From the NCBI GenBank assembly GCA_037962975.1, contig CM075675.1:108960718-109024717 (forward strand): a stretch of DNA of 64,000 nucleotides, in the 5' to 3' direction. Position numbers and translations under genes: made by a program. The stretch is from Clitoria ternatea (Eukaryota; Streptophyta; Magnoliopsida; Fabales; Fabaceae). The notes under the pieces were generated by a model. It did not search any database and was not told where the DNA came from. It saw only the letters and a list, made by a program, of their open reading frames with translations. Positions 23,481-33,689 of this stretch are shown piece after piece; position 1 is the first letter of the stretch; the number at the start of each line of letters is the position of its first letter.

Positions 23481-24184
23481 TTTGATGCTTTCATTTGTGG
23501 CTGTGTTCTGGGATCAGCTCCAATTTTTAATACTTTGAGTCCTGTACAACCTCTTCTTTCAAGAAATAGACTTTACTTTGTTTCTCTTTATCATTTATGA
23601 TCAGTATATGATTGTCAGATAACTTAACAACATGCATAATACTTAACTTTTTTCGATACTTCGCAAAGCCGCTCTTGTCTAGCTGTACCGCTGTTTAAAG
23701 CGTCCATATCTCATCGAATTAAGACAATAAATCGTAACAGATAAACGGCTATTAGGTTAAAGTATGCCTTGTCCCCAAGTATAAGTATATTGGGAAGGGG
23801 AATTTCATTGTAAAAGTTACCTTTAACTTCTTTAAAAGTTTGAAAGTTGGTCCGACCTCTAAGATGTAGTACGACTATATGAATGTTCAACCGCTCTGTA
23901 ATGAATACTTCAGAGTTGAGGACGGAAACTGCATTTGAAGTTCGGAACGGCCTTAAAAAAGGGGGTAAGTTTTATACCTTTCCCTTGAGGTTCGGTTTAA
24001 TCCTACTACTCAGGTCTTTACTCGGTGTTCGGTTCGATCCTACTAACCGTACTTGGAGTTCGGTGCAATCCTACAATCCAAGCCTTCAACACGGGGTTCG
24101 GATCAGGGTTAATCCTGAACCTACTGCGCCCGTTACTCGGGGTTCAACTTGGTCTGCTAGATGGACCAGCTTACTGCGCCCAAG
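23481..24184. other. Tat 3' region between antisense gene and tandem repeat
   Basis: Non-coding. From about 23990 it contains degenerate GGTTCGG...ATCCTAC words that foreshadow the regular minisatellite that follows. Confidence 0.5.
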
Positions 24185-24480
24185 CCTTCGCATGGGGTTC
24201 GGTTTGTGGCCTTGAAAAAAGGACCAGCCCTACAACCCATGCTGCCTTCGAATGGGGTTCGGTTTGTGGCCTTGAAAAAGGACCAACCCTACAACCCATG
24301 TTATCTTCGAATGGGGTTCGGTTTGTGGCCTTGAAAAAGGACCAGCCCTACAACCCATGTTGTCTTCGAATGGGGTTCGGTTTGTGGCCTTGAAAAAGGA
24401 CCAGCCCTACAACCCATGTTGTCTTCGAATGGGGTTCGGTTTGTGGCCTTGAAAAAGGACCAGCCCTACAACCCATTCCA
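24185..24480 (+). repeat. Minisatellite of about 59-60 bp in the Tat 3' region
   Basis: Five nearly identical units, each with ATGGGGTTCGGTTTGTGGCC, TTGAAAAAGGACCA and CCCTACAACCCAT. Tandem repeats between pol and the 3' LTR are characteristic of Tat-lineage elements and are a known source of new satellites. The open frame across it results from the repeat. Confidence 0.9.
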
Positions 24481-24737
24481 CCTCGAGGAGTTACATCGTC
24501 AAAGCACACGACGTGTGATTGAGATCATCCGCCCTGAGGAATTCACGTAATAGGCTATAACTACAAGTCACAATATACAGGAAAAGTGAGAGTAATAAGG
24601 TTATTGAACTGCATTCTCATTAAGATTGAAAGTATATTACAAAGGGAGCATAGTTGGGGTCATGCCTCATTAAAACCTTCTTGAGAAAACCCAATGGGAA
24701 AAAACTCAAGTTAGGAAAAAGAGTACATGCCGCCTTA
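24481..24737. other. Tat 3' untranslated remnant before the Athila-like LTR
   Basis: Contains TTAAAACCTTCTTGAGAAAA and AAAAAGAGTAC words that I recognise as common in the non-coding part of Tat-type elements. The C-terminal part of integrase that should adjoin it is missing. Confidence 0.5.
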
Positions 24738-24980
24738 TGATAAGTGCTTTATAATACAATAAATTAGGTCTAAATTGCTTAGGATTTTAGTCATTATCCA
24801 CTGTATTTCCTTTATTTATTGCGATTTTTGCTTTCTTTCCACTCTAGTCTACTTGGGTATGTTATTTTGCAGGAATTAAGGTAATAAAGGGTCAAAAATA
24901 AGAGAAAAACGACCATAAAATGATAAAGAAACAAGAAGAACAAGCCCAAAGTGGAAAGAATTCTCTTTTTAAAGCTGAAA

Positions 24981-25170
24981 TCCGACTCAGAAAGCAGAAA
25001 TCCGACTCAGAGCACTGAAATCCCACTCAAAATGGCCAAATCCGAGTGGGATAACTCAGAAATGACCAAATCCGAGTGGAAAGACTCAGAGTAGAGCATT
25101 GCCGAGTGGAATACTGCACAGTTGGAGAAAATCCGAGTGGGAATTTGCTGATTGAAGTAAATCCGAGTGA
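24981..25170 (+). promoter_or_regulatory. Phased TCCGAGTG/TCCGACTC array
   Basis: Related 10-bp words start at 24981, 25001, 25021, 25041, 25071, 25101, 25132 and 25162. Spacings are 20, 20, 20, 30, 30, 31 and 30 bp, whole multiples of about ten. Spacer sequences differ apart from a recurring ACTCAGA. Confidence 0.65.
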
Positions 25171-25856
25171 AGAATGCTGACTGAAGCAGGTCTGACCAAA
25201 GAACAAGTGATTCTCTGTGTAAAAAGCTGATTCCGAGTGAATTGATTCCGAGCAGAAGGAATGCCATTGAATGAATAAGTATTGAATAAGAAGGTGAATC
25301 TGAGTGGTTTCATTCGGAGATGGCATTGTCAAGCAGAATAAAGCATTTCCGAGTAATGTCTTAATCGGACAGGGAAAAATCTGACCAGAAATGAATCACA
25401 CTCGGGCAGACTCTCAAGTTTCACACTGAGCCCGAGTGAGAAGTCTCCAAGGAAAGGCCATTCCGAGTGAGTTGGGTCAGAAAGATGCATTTCCGAGCAA
25501 AGCAAGGCTCGGACATAAGAAGAAATTCAATCAGTCAAATTCCAACCCTTCAAGTGTAAGTTTCTGAGTAAAAGTGGAGGCCATTCCGAGTGAGAAACTT
25601 CCGAGTGAATTCCAAAGCAAAATCCGAGCAAAGTTTTAACCGAGTGGTTCAGATTCAGAGACAACCGAGTGAAAATGATTGGGAACCGATTGAATCTGAA
25701 CCAAGTGAGTCTTCAATCAGTTCCGAATAAACTCCATGAACCTGAGCCGAGTGAATGGTTTCAGTCGGATCCGAGTCCCTCTTCAGTCAATTCCGAGCAA
25801 CACAAGCAAATCCGAGCAAGGTTTCTCCGAGTGAAACAGTGAAAAAGAGAGCCTCT

Positions 25857-25935
25857 CGCTTGAGCGAACCTTTATCCGCTTGAGCGAGACGGTTTCCTTC
25901 AACAAACGCTTAAGCAAGAAACTCTCGCTCAAGCG
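25857..25935 (+). promoter_or_regulatory. CGCTTGAGCG dyad cluster in Athila-like LTR
   Basis: Four dyads start at 25857, 25877, 25907 (variant) and 25926; spacings 20, 30 and 19 bp. This is the paired arrangement seen with a different motif in the copia LTRs. Confidence 0.7.
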
Positions 25936-25976
25936 AAACCGACCGGTTTTCTTAAATACCGACCCCTCATCTCAAC

Positions 25977-25999
25977 ACCGAGTGAATATTTCACTCGGT
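25977..25999 (+). promoter_or_regulatory. Perfect hairpin built from the CCGAGTGA word
   Basis: ACCGAGTGAA and TTCACTCGGT form 10-bp perfect arms around a 3-nt TAT loop. Upstream the word is mostly in the CCGAGTG orientation; downstream (to about 26060) it appears as CACTCGG, so the array flips orientation here. Confidence 0.7.
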
Positions 26000-26191
26000 T
26001 TTATGTACAAACAGTACCATTTTCACTCGGTTTTTAGCACAAAAGGCACCCTTTCACTCGGATTTTGCAGAAAAGAGAAAACTGACCTACACTCCACAAC
26101 TCCAAACAACGGATCACTCTACACCGTCCTCAAGCCACAACACCGTCCCATTCCGTATCCGCTGTCCCTTTCTTCTTTTAATCCATAACAC

Positions 26192-26303
26192 ACACCGTCC
26201 TCTCCAACCAACACCGCCCAGACTCCTCTCCATACAACACCGCCCAGACTCCTCTCCAACCAACACCGCCCAGACTCCTCTCCAACCAACACTGCCCAAC
26301 CGT
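26192..26303 (+). repeat. 26-bp minisatellite in the Athila-like LTR
   Basis: About three to four tandem units of ACACCGCCCAGACTCCTCTC plus CAACCA. Partial copies continue around 26370-26400. The minus-strand frames with WRGVWAVLVGEE-like repeats come from this. Confidence 0.8.
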
Positions 26304-26705
26304 CCTCACTTCTCAACACCGTCTCATTCCCTCTTCTATCCGCTGTCCCTTTTCTCCTTTCCATCATCCACACCGCCCAGACTCCTCTCCTACCAACACC
26401 GGCTCCATCCACCATATCGTCCAACAACTCCACTGTCCCTCATACCACCATACCTGCCACATGTAAACCAACAACGCCCAGCAACCAATACCGAACAGCA
26501 AGCTTTCATTCGGTCTTGTGGAATTCCAGTACCTTTCCACTCAAAATTTGACCAACTGAATAAATCCAAGCACCGAATTATTGGAAATATTAAAATATAC
26601 AAATTGGAAACAAGTTGGCACAACTGGAATTCACATGCACCGAAAGTTTCTCCCACTTGCAAATTTTAACGCGTTTCCTTAGCTGGATTCATTCATCCAT
26701 TCGCC

Positions 26706-26711
26706 TATAAA
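26706..26711 (+). promoter_or_regulatory. TATA box of the Athila-like LTR
   Basis: TATAAA in CGCCTATAAAAGGGAGAG, followed by a long pyrimidine-rich stretch, marking the likely U3/R boundary roughly 30 bp downstream. Confidence 0.65.
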
Positions 26712-27787
26712 AGGGAGAGCAACCAGGATCAATCATCACTTGTATCAATTACCATCAGATTCATTTTCTTTTCTTTTCTTCGTTACTTTCTCTCTTTTTC
26801 TCTTTAAGTTTTCTTCTTTTCCATTTTTCTTTCTCTGTTCGTTTCTTCTCTTTCTTTTTATTTTCTTTTCTTTCTTTTATTTTGTAAGAGTGTAAGGGCT
26901 GTAAAAGTGAGAATTTAAATTTGTAATTGGTGGAGAAATTATTGCAACAAGGAATTACAGTGGTAAATTATTCTGAGCTTTTGGAGAAACCCGTAAGTCT
27001 TTATTTTTACCATGTCTTGTATGTTTTATTTTTCCATTATTTATATGAATTTAAATTATTTTATGAGTAGCTAAATTAATTATCTTGGGACAAAGGGGTA
27101 TGATAATATTTTATTTTAATGTTATTTTAATTTGGAATTAAATAAATTTCTGTTTTCCATTTAGTTCAATTATGCTCAATGCTTTTAGTAATTCCTAACA
27201 AGAACCTAAATGATAAAACTGTATACTTACGGGTATATTAGTAAGTTTAGGTAATAAATAGAATCGAGAGATTTATTTTTACCGGAAAGCTTTGAACTAA
27301 ACCTAAGATTTTGAGATGCTTTTTGTGACCTCGGTAAAACCGTGAAAGTAATCAAAATTCTTTTGAGGAAATAAAAGGGATTTTCATAAAACGATAATGG
27401 GCCTTTCTGAGGATTAAGCAGCGCTTTCCATAGGTTAGGTACAATAATAGGATTCCGAGAGGAACATATTAATTAGCTTTTGGAAAATTCGCCTTGGAAA
27501 ACTTAATTTGATTCTTATTTATGAAAAGTTAAAATTCATTAACATAAAATAGAGTCTTAATCCCTCGAAATCCCAAGATACTCTCAACTCTGATTTTTTA
27601 AGTGTCAAGTAAATCTTATTTTTGTATTCTGTGCAACTTAATTTTGTGTTTTATTTTACAAAAACCTTAAAAATCAATTGTGTGGATAATTAAATTTCAA
27701 TATGCTGGTACTTTGAACACAGTCCCTGTGGAGAACGATAATCTTTTATATTACGCGACATAACCCGTGCGCTTGCGGGCCCTGTCA

Positions 27788-27810
27788 AGTTTTTGGCGCC
27801 GTTGTTGGGG
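27788..27810 (+). other. Primer-binding site of the Athila-like element
   Basis: TGGCGCCGTTGTTGGGGA just after the LTR, one or two bases off the TGGCGCCGTTGCCGGGGA typical of Athila-lineage elements. Confidence 0.8.
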
Positions 27811-27955
27811 ACTGTTGTCCCTCAAATATCGGCAATATTGAAATTCGATTAGATCATAATTGTTAATATTTTTTCTGTTTGTTTTAGTTATTTATTTTAA
27901 TTTTAATTTTTATTTTCAAAGATCACACTTGATCTTTGTTATGGAATTCTTAACA

Positions 27956-28552
27956 GGTGCTCAACAGATGAAAATATCTGGATTATCCCCAATCCTTCAA
28001 GCAAGTCTGTGAACTTTTTGTCCGTGAACTGGGTGCTGTTGTCAGTCATAATCCGCCCTGGCACACCGAACCGAGCTATGATATTTTCATACACGAAACG
28101 CCTTGTCCGCGTAGAGGTGATATGCACTACTGGCTCAGCCTCAATCCACTTGGTGAAGTAGTCTACCCCCACAATCAGATATTTGATGCCTCCAGGAGCA
28201 GTGGGGAACGGACCCAGAATATCGAGGCCCCACTGGTAGAACGGCCAAGGCACAGCGGATGAAGAAAGCTCTTGGGCCGGTGTATGATGGAGGTTGGAGA
28301 ATCTTTGACAAGCGTCACACTTCTTCACGAAATCTGCTGAGTCCTGCTTTACAGTGGGCCACCAATATCCAGCCCTAAGGACCTTTCTCATTAAGCTCCG
28401 ACCCCCAGTATGGTGCCCACATTGCCCCTCATGTACTTCCTCCAAGACTGCTTGAACCTCATCTTCTCTCAAACACAAGAGATATGGGACTGAAAATCCC
28501 CTTTTATAGAGAACACCATCAACCATGGTAAAGTACGACAACTCCCTTTCAC
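27956..28552 (-). pseudogene. Tat integrase, truncated
   Basis: The minus-strand frame holds the HHCC zinc-binding region (HEGQCGHHTGG ... CDACQRF) and the first two acidic residues of the catalytic core (in GLDILGPF and IMTDNSTQF). It stops before the third, because the plus-strand Athila-like sequence begins within the codon run after VEH. The C-terminal part is absent from the window. A frameshift near 28553-28570 separates it from the upstream RNase H frame. It cannot encode an active integrase. Confidence 0.88.
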
Positions 28553-30490
28553 TCGTCTCCTCTCCTTCTCATCAGTGGGGAGTTGTCCATCTGTCAGATA
28601 GCGAATATAGGGGATGACCCAAGAGTTCTCGTAAGGATAGCTCACCATTATGGCATTCAGAGAAGGGAACAGGGGGATGCTAGGTGATGTCAAAGTACTC
28701 TGAACCACCGTTGTTGTGCTACCGAGCTGCTTTGTACTTGCGAACCTTGACAAGATATCCGCCCTGGTGTTTTCCTCTCTAGGCACATGTTTGAACTCCA
28801 GAACGTCGAATTTCCCCTTCAATTCATTCACACAATTAAAATAAAGTTGAAGTTGTGGCTCCCTGACCTGATATTCCCCCTGGATTTGTGAAATCACAAG
28901 CTGTGAATCGCTGCATAACGTAACTACTGACGCTCCGATGTCAATTGCCGCTCGGAGGCCGGCCAAACATGCTTCGTACTCAGCCTGATTGTTGGAGGTC
29001 TTGAAACTAAATCGGAGGGAAATTTCTAAGTGCACACCATCATCACTTTCCACCACAACACCAGCTCCACAACGTTTACTATTTGACGATCCGTCCATAT
29101 AAATGGTCCAATGTGCCCGAGGAGTGGTTGGATCCAACCCTGTCATCTCCACTACAAAATCCGCCAACACTTGTGCTTTAATGGCTCCTCGAGGCTCATA
29201 CGAAATTTCGAACTCAGACAGCTCGATGGACCACTTAATCATTCTTCCAGCAAGATCCGGCTTGCTAAGCACTAAACGGAGAGGCAAATCCGTTCTCACC
29301 AGTATTGGGTGCACATGGAAATACGGCCTTAACCGTCGTGAGGCCCACACCACTGCTAGGGCGGCCTTCTCTATCTTCTGATATCTTCCTTCCGCCCCCT
29401 GGAACGTCTTACTGGTAAAGTACACCGGCCTCTGCCCTTCGGGGGTTTCTTTAACTAAAGCTACGCCTAGGGCTTCATCAGAAATTGCTAAATACAAAAT
29501 CAAAGTCTCACCAGGGTCAGGCTTAACCAAAATTAGTGGACTTGAGAGAACGGCCTTGAGCTGTTGAAAGGCTTGTTCTTGCTCCCCTCCCCATTCAAAA
29601 CTCTTATACTTCTTCAACGCCTTATACAAGGGGAGGGATCTGTGTGCCATCTTGGGCATGAAACGAGCTAGAACGGCTACTTTCCCGTTCAGCGATTGGA
29701 CCTCCCTCAGACTTTTAGGGCTTTGCATGTCCATAATTGCTTGACACTTCCCAGGGTTAGCTTCAATGCCTCGTTGGGTCAACATGAATCCCAAGAATTT
29801 CCCTGCTGGAACGACGAAAGTGCACTTCAAGGGGTTTAGCCTCATATTGTACTGTCGCAGCCTAGTGAAAACTTGGCGCAGGTCTTCAACATGGTCTCCT
29901 CCAGCGGGCATTTTGGCTATAATATCATCAATATACACTTCAACCAGCCTGGTGTGCATCCCTTCAAAAACTTTGTTGATCATGCGCTGATAGGTAGCGC
30001 CAGCGTTCTTCAATCCAAACGGCATGATGGTGTAACAGAAAACACCGCGGTCATTGACAAAAGTCGTCTTCTCTTGATCTTCTTCCCACATCAGAATCTG
30101 GTTGTACCCAGAGTAAGCATCCATGAAACTAAGGTACTGGTAACCAGATGAGTCGTCTACCATACGATCAATGTTTGACAGGGGATACGGATCTTTAGGG
30201 CAACACCGGTTAAGATCTACATAATCTGTGCACATCCTCTACTTGCCATTGGCTTTCTACACCATCACTACATTAGAAAGCCAAGAAGAATAGCGAATCT
30301 CCTTTATAAAACCAGCTTTCAACAACTCTTCAGTCTGTTCACATGCTGCCTTCTGCTTCTCCGGTCCCAATCTCCTCTTTTTCTGGGCCACCGGTCTTGT
30401 TTCTGGGTACACAGCGAGTCTATGGCAACAGAAATCAGGGTCCATCCCAGGCATGTCTGCTGCTGTCCATGCGAAAAGGTCTTTAAACTC
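28553..30490 (-). pseudogene. Tat reverse transcriptase, RNase H and second RNase H, broken
   Basis: One continuous minus-strand frame covers RT (fingers from about 30430, catalytic YIDD at 29924-29935), the element's RNase H (about 29560-29160) and a second, archaeal-type RNase H (about 29110-28720, with MDGSSN and NNQAEYEA motifs). Two RNase H domains are diagnostic for the Tat group. In-frame stops at 30257-30259 and 30239-30241, at the start of RT, and the stop at 30491-30493 upstream interrupt it. All keep the same reading frame, so decay is by point mutation up to the 3'-end frameshift. Confidence 0.9.
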
Positions 30491-32848
30491 CTACAGGAGG
30501 GTTAGCAAACGCGGCTCCATGACTGACTCCAGGTTATCATTGATGTGCGTGACCTTCTCTGGGGAATCCCCTAAGACGACGTCCCTGGAACCACCATCCG
30601 GTGTGGGCTTCGAGGGATTGAGAGGGTTGATTTTTAATTCCGTTCTTGGGTCTAAGTCAATTAGACTGACGGACCCAGCCGTTGTTCCTCCGTCGTTCAG
30701 CTTCCTCTTCTTGTTGAATGCTTCCAACTTAACCATATTGAGGCTCAAGTTGTAACAATACCGAGCCATATCCTGATCACCACGGAGAGAAGACACGCCA
30801 TTGTCCTTGTCGATGAATTTGATCAGGAGGTGAGGAGTAGACACTATTGCTTCCATTGCATTCAAAGTAGGACGGCCCATGATACCGTTGTAGGGAGACT
30901 CCACATCAATCACCAGAATTCTTGATTTGACCGTTCTTGCATCAGGCTCTCCCTCAAAAGAAATTAGGGTGTCGAGGTACCCTTTAGTAGGTTGCTTAGC
31001 CCCGTTGAAAGCTGTGAGCTCTTGCGTGTAAGGCTGAAGATCTGCATCATTAAAACCCATTCTTTTGAAACAGTTATAAAAAATTACATCACAAGAACTT
31101 CCCTGGTCAACGAGGATCCTTTTCACGTCCTTGTTGGCAATTACAGCAATGATCACCACTGCGTCGTCCCCTCCTGGGATTGTTGGGCCAAAATCATCAT
31201 CGGTGAATGACACTATTGGGGCTGCCACACCGTCCCTGAAAGGACGGTTATCTCTTGACTTGCCCTGGATAGACAAGATCATCCTGTGGTGATTCTTCCG
31301 GACTGTGATTGATGCTCCTCCTCCAGCAAATCCTCCAGCTATCATCTCAATCACTTCACGTCTACCCTGCCTCTGCTGCTGAGGCATTCTGCTCTGTTGA
31401 GCTCCTTCTACAGTCACTACTCCTTTCTGCTTTTCAGCTGCAGTGAACTTCCTAGTTGGGTTATGAGTATTATCATCCTCATCATCAGGATCCCTGCCCC
31501 TCTTGTCCATCCTCTGAGGCTCGTCTACAGATTTCTCCATGAACAAGTATTGCTTCAACTTTCCTTCCCGAATGAGAGTCTCCACCGTATTCTTCAATGC
31601 CTTGCACTCGTCAGTGTTGTGACCTGTCTGTTCGTGGAAAGTGCAATACTTACGTGGGTTACCACCCCTCTTGAGTGGGAGCAGCTTCCTTATACCCAAA
31701 ACATTAAGCATTGGCCAGCCAACCTCCCTCATGATTTGGGAGTGCCTGGCGTTCAGAGGGGCATAGTTATTGAATGACGAGACGCGCCTATCTCGTTGAT
31801 GTGGACGAACGCTTACAAAGTCCTCTCGGAAGGTATGTTTCTTAGGTCTCATCTTCTCCTTCTCTCTCAGTGGCTGTTGGGAGGGTGCTGGAGGCTTCAT
31901 TCTAGCTGTTGTTGCCTCCAGATGTATCTCTATGCCCACGTATTTGGAACCCTTCTTTCGAAACTCTTCGAAGGTCGTTGGGGGGCTCTTTGCCAAGGAT
32001 AAGGCAAAAGCAGAACCGGGTTGCAAAGCTTCCACCACGATGTGGAGCTGTATTGCCTCCGTGAGGTTGGGGACCAAAGCAGCCTCCTTATAAAACCTCT
32101 TCAAGAACTCTTTAAGAGTTTCAGTCTCTCCTTGCCTTATCTGTGCCAAGGTGTGAGAAGTTCTCGGGATATCCCTGGAGATAACAAAATGGCTTTCAAA
32201 CGCTGCTGCCATTTCCTCCCAAGAATCTATGGATCCTGAAGGTAAACTCTTGAACCAGCTAAGAGCTTCCTCCGTCAGTGTTCTTGGGAACATCCTACAC
32301 ATGACGTCTTCATCAGCTCCCAAGTACATGGCTTCATACACATAAGCATCCAAGTGCTTAGTAGGATCAGTTTCTCCATTATACTTTCCGATCGACAATG
32401 GCTAAGTTGTTTGCAAATGTTTCGGGATGACGATGCTCATCAGTCTCCTTGAGAAAGGAACACTGAGCTTGTAAGTCCCAGAAGTTACCACTGCCTACTC
32501 CCTTCTCCTGGTATTGACTCTATCACCAGAGTCTTGGGTCTGCTCTCTATCTTCGTATGTAGGGATTTTCGAATACTGGAGAGTCGTAGATCTATCCCTT
32601 GCTGATACATGGTGAGCCTCCTCTGCATGGGACGTTACCCTGTCCCCAACTCCTCCTTTCTCTCGCCTCCACTCCATCAGCTCCTCCCTGAGTTGTCTGA
32701 TAACCTCATCCCGAGGATCAGGGGTTGGTACTTGCACCATCCTCTGGGTGTTGGTAACAGGAGACTCAAAGACAAGTCTCCTTCCAGTCTGTTGGTGGGT
32801 CACATCCTCCACATGACCATCAACGAAATCACGTCCATCACCTTCCAT
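30491..32848 (-). pseudogene. Tat gag and protease, broken
   Basis: The first plausible ATG (32848) lies about 60 bp after the 5' LTR. The capsid region follows from about 32398 (Retrotrans_gag-like, with an FKSLPSGSIDSWEEM segment), then a zinc-finger-like YCTFHEQTGHNTDEC near 31605-31650, then a retropepsin with LVDQGSS near 31095-31120. In-frame stops at 32495-32497, 32402-32404 and 30491-30493 break it, while the frame stays the same as RT downstream, so gag, protease and pol were one polyprotein. The plus-strand frames here are shadows. Confidence 0.88.
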
Positions 32849-32892
32849 TATGACAACCAAACTTCTGTGAAAATGGGAATAACTCTAACGAG

Positions 32893-32910
32893 TCCCACTG
32901 GGCGTGCCAA
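32893..32910 (-). other. Primer-binding site of the Tat element
   Basis: On the minus strand TTGGCACGCCCAGTGGGA directly follows the 5' LTR. TGGCACGCC-type sites are usual in Tat-related elements; I do not assign the tRNA. Confidence 0.65.
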
Positions 32911-33689
32911 TGAACTGATCTGAACCGGGGTCAAGGATCCGGTGTGGGACCAGCCACAAGAGTACAGGTGTTCGAGGGTTTGCACATCGGTACTGTGGGT
33001 ATCCGGTGTTATAGTCCGGCCTCTCAGTGGGAGAAGCCAGTCTTATTGTCTTGGAGATCCTTCACACCAGCGATTCGCGTTGAGAGAGGGCGAAAGGTGG
33101 TGCCACCTGCGAAGATTCTCTGACGCTCAAGTCAGAAGAGTGTATAAACTCAATGAATTCATAAACAATACAATAGTAAAAGTGAGTTAGGACAACGTAA
33201 CCTTGCATGTGTTTTTGATCATGCTATTTATAGTTGAACGTAGGAAATGAATCGTTGGATGCAAGTGGGCCCTTGGGCTCTGATAGCGTGTGAAGTGTGT
33301 CAATCAAAATGGCTCGGTACTCAGAGTGTGTCAGGGGGTAGGTCAATTATCAGAGTACGATCCTGTGATAAGGATGGGGGATAATCACCTTTTCGCATAA
33401 TTCGCTGACACATGTACTTGCTCTCTGAGGCCATTGACATGACAGATTCCGCTATGTTAGGTATCTTCACTGATAAGTTATAAGGAACTCTTATCTCACA
33501 GTGGTTCTGAGGCAAACAGCTATATAGACGTTCAGGGATAACGAGTGAAGTATCCGTGGTAAAGAGAGCGAATAGAACGTCTGATGGGATAAGAGCGGAT
33601 ATCTGACATGATGCTGCCTAAACTGTGACACCGGTTTCCTTCTCATGAAGTCATTCTGACGTCATAACTTTAGTATCCAGACCGGATCA
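32911..33689 (-). mobile_element. Tat element 5' LTR
   Basis: 779 bp, about 3% different from 8989-9775 by eye, mostly transitions plus a few short indels. The minus-strand TATA-like CTATAAATAGC is at 33223-33233 and would start the genomic transcript. Confidence 0.92.
33223..33233 (-). promoter_or_regulatory. TATA box of the Tat 5' LTR
   Basis: CTATAAATAGC on the minus strand, conserved in both LTR copies. Confidence 0.6.

Larger units (their letters stand above)
24738..27787 (+). mobile_element. Athila-like LTR (about 3.05 kb)
   Basis: Bounded by TG and CA and followed by AGTTTTTGGCGCCG. The left half has CCGAGTG and CCGACTC words on a 20/30-bp rhythm; then come CGCTTGAGCG dyads, a perfect 10-bp hairpin, a 26-bp minisatellite, a TATA box, and pyrimidine-rich transcribed sequence up to the end. 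Confidence 0.8.
24738..27955 (+). mobile_element. Truncated Athila-like element: 5' LTR plus leader
   Basis: A plus-strand LTR (TGATAAGTGC...CCTGTCA), primer-binding site and about 145 bp of leader, cut off abruptly at about 27955 where antisense integrase of the Tat element begins. Neither gag nor a 3' LTR follows, and part of the Tat integrase is gone too, so the structure arose by insertion plus deletion or by recombination between elements. No target duplication can be assigned. Confidence 0.75.
8989..33689 (-). mobile_element. Tat-like Ty3/gypsy retrotransposon with nested insertions
   Basis: A 24.7-kb interval bounded by CATGG target duplications (8984-8988 and 33690-33694) and by LTRs beginning TG and ending CA. 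The element reads on the minus strand: 5' LTR at the right, primer-binding site, gag-pro-RT-RNaseH-aRNH-integrase, long 3' region with an antisense accessory gene and tandem repeats, then purine tract and 3' LTR at the left. The extra archaeal-type RNase H and the antisense ORF are marks of the Tat lineage. By eye the LTRs differ at roughly 3% of sites, mostly transitions, so it is the oldest paired-LTR insertion here. It has been invaded by a LARD-type element and disrupted by an Athila-like LTR. Confidence 0.9.

Noticed and set aside
26114..26433. Minus-strand ORF with repeating GRRGVWAV-like peptide
   Set aside because: It is the 26-bp minisatellite read through; no domain.
30992..32239. 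Plus-strand ORFs over 31-32 kb
   Set aside because: Shadows of the Tat gag-protease frame on the minus strand, which has clear domains.
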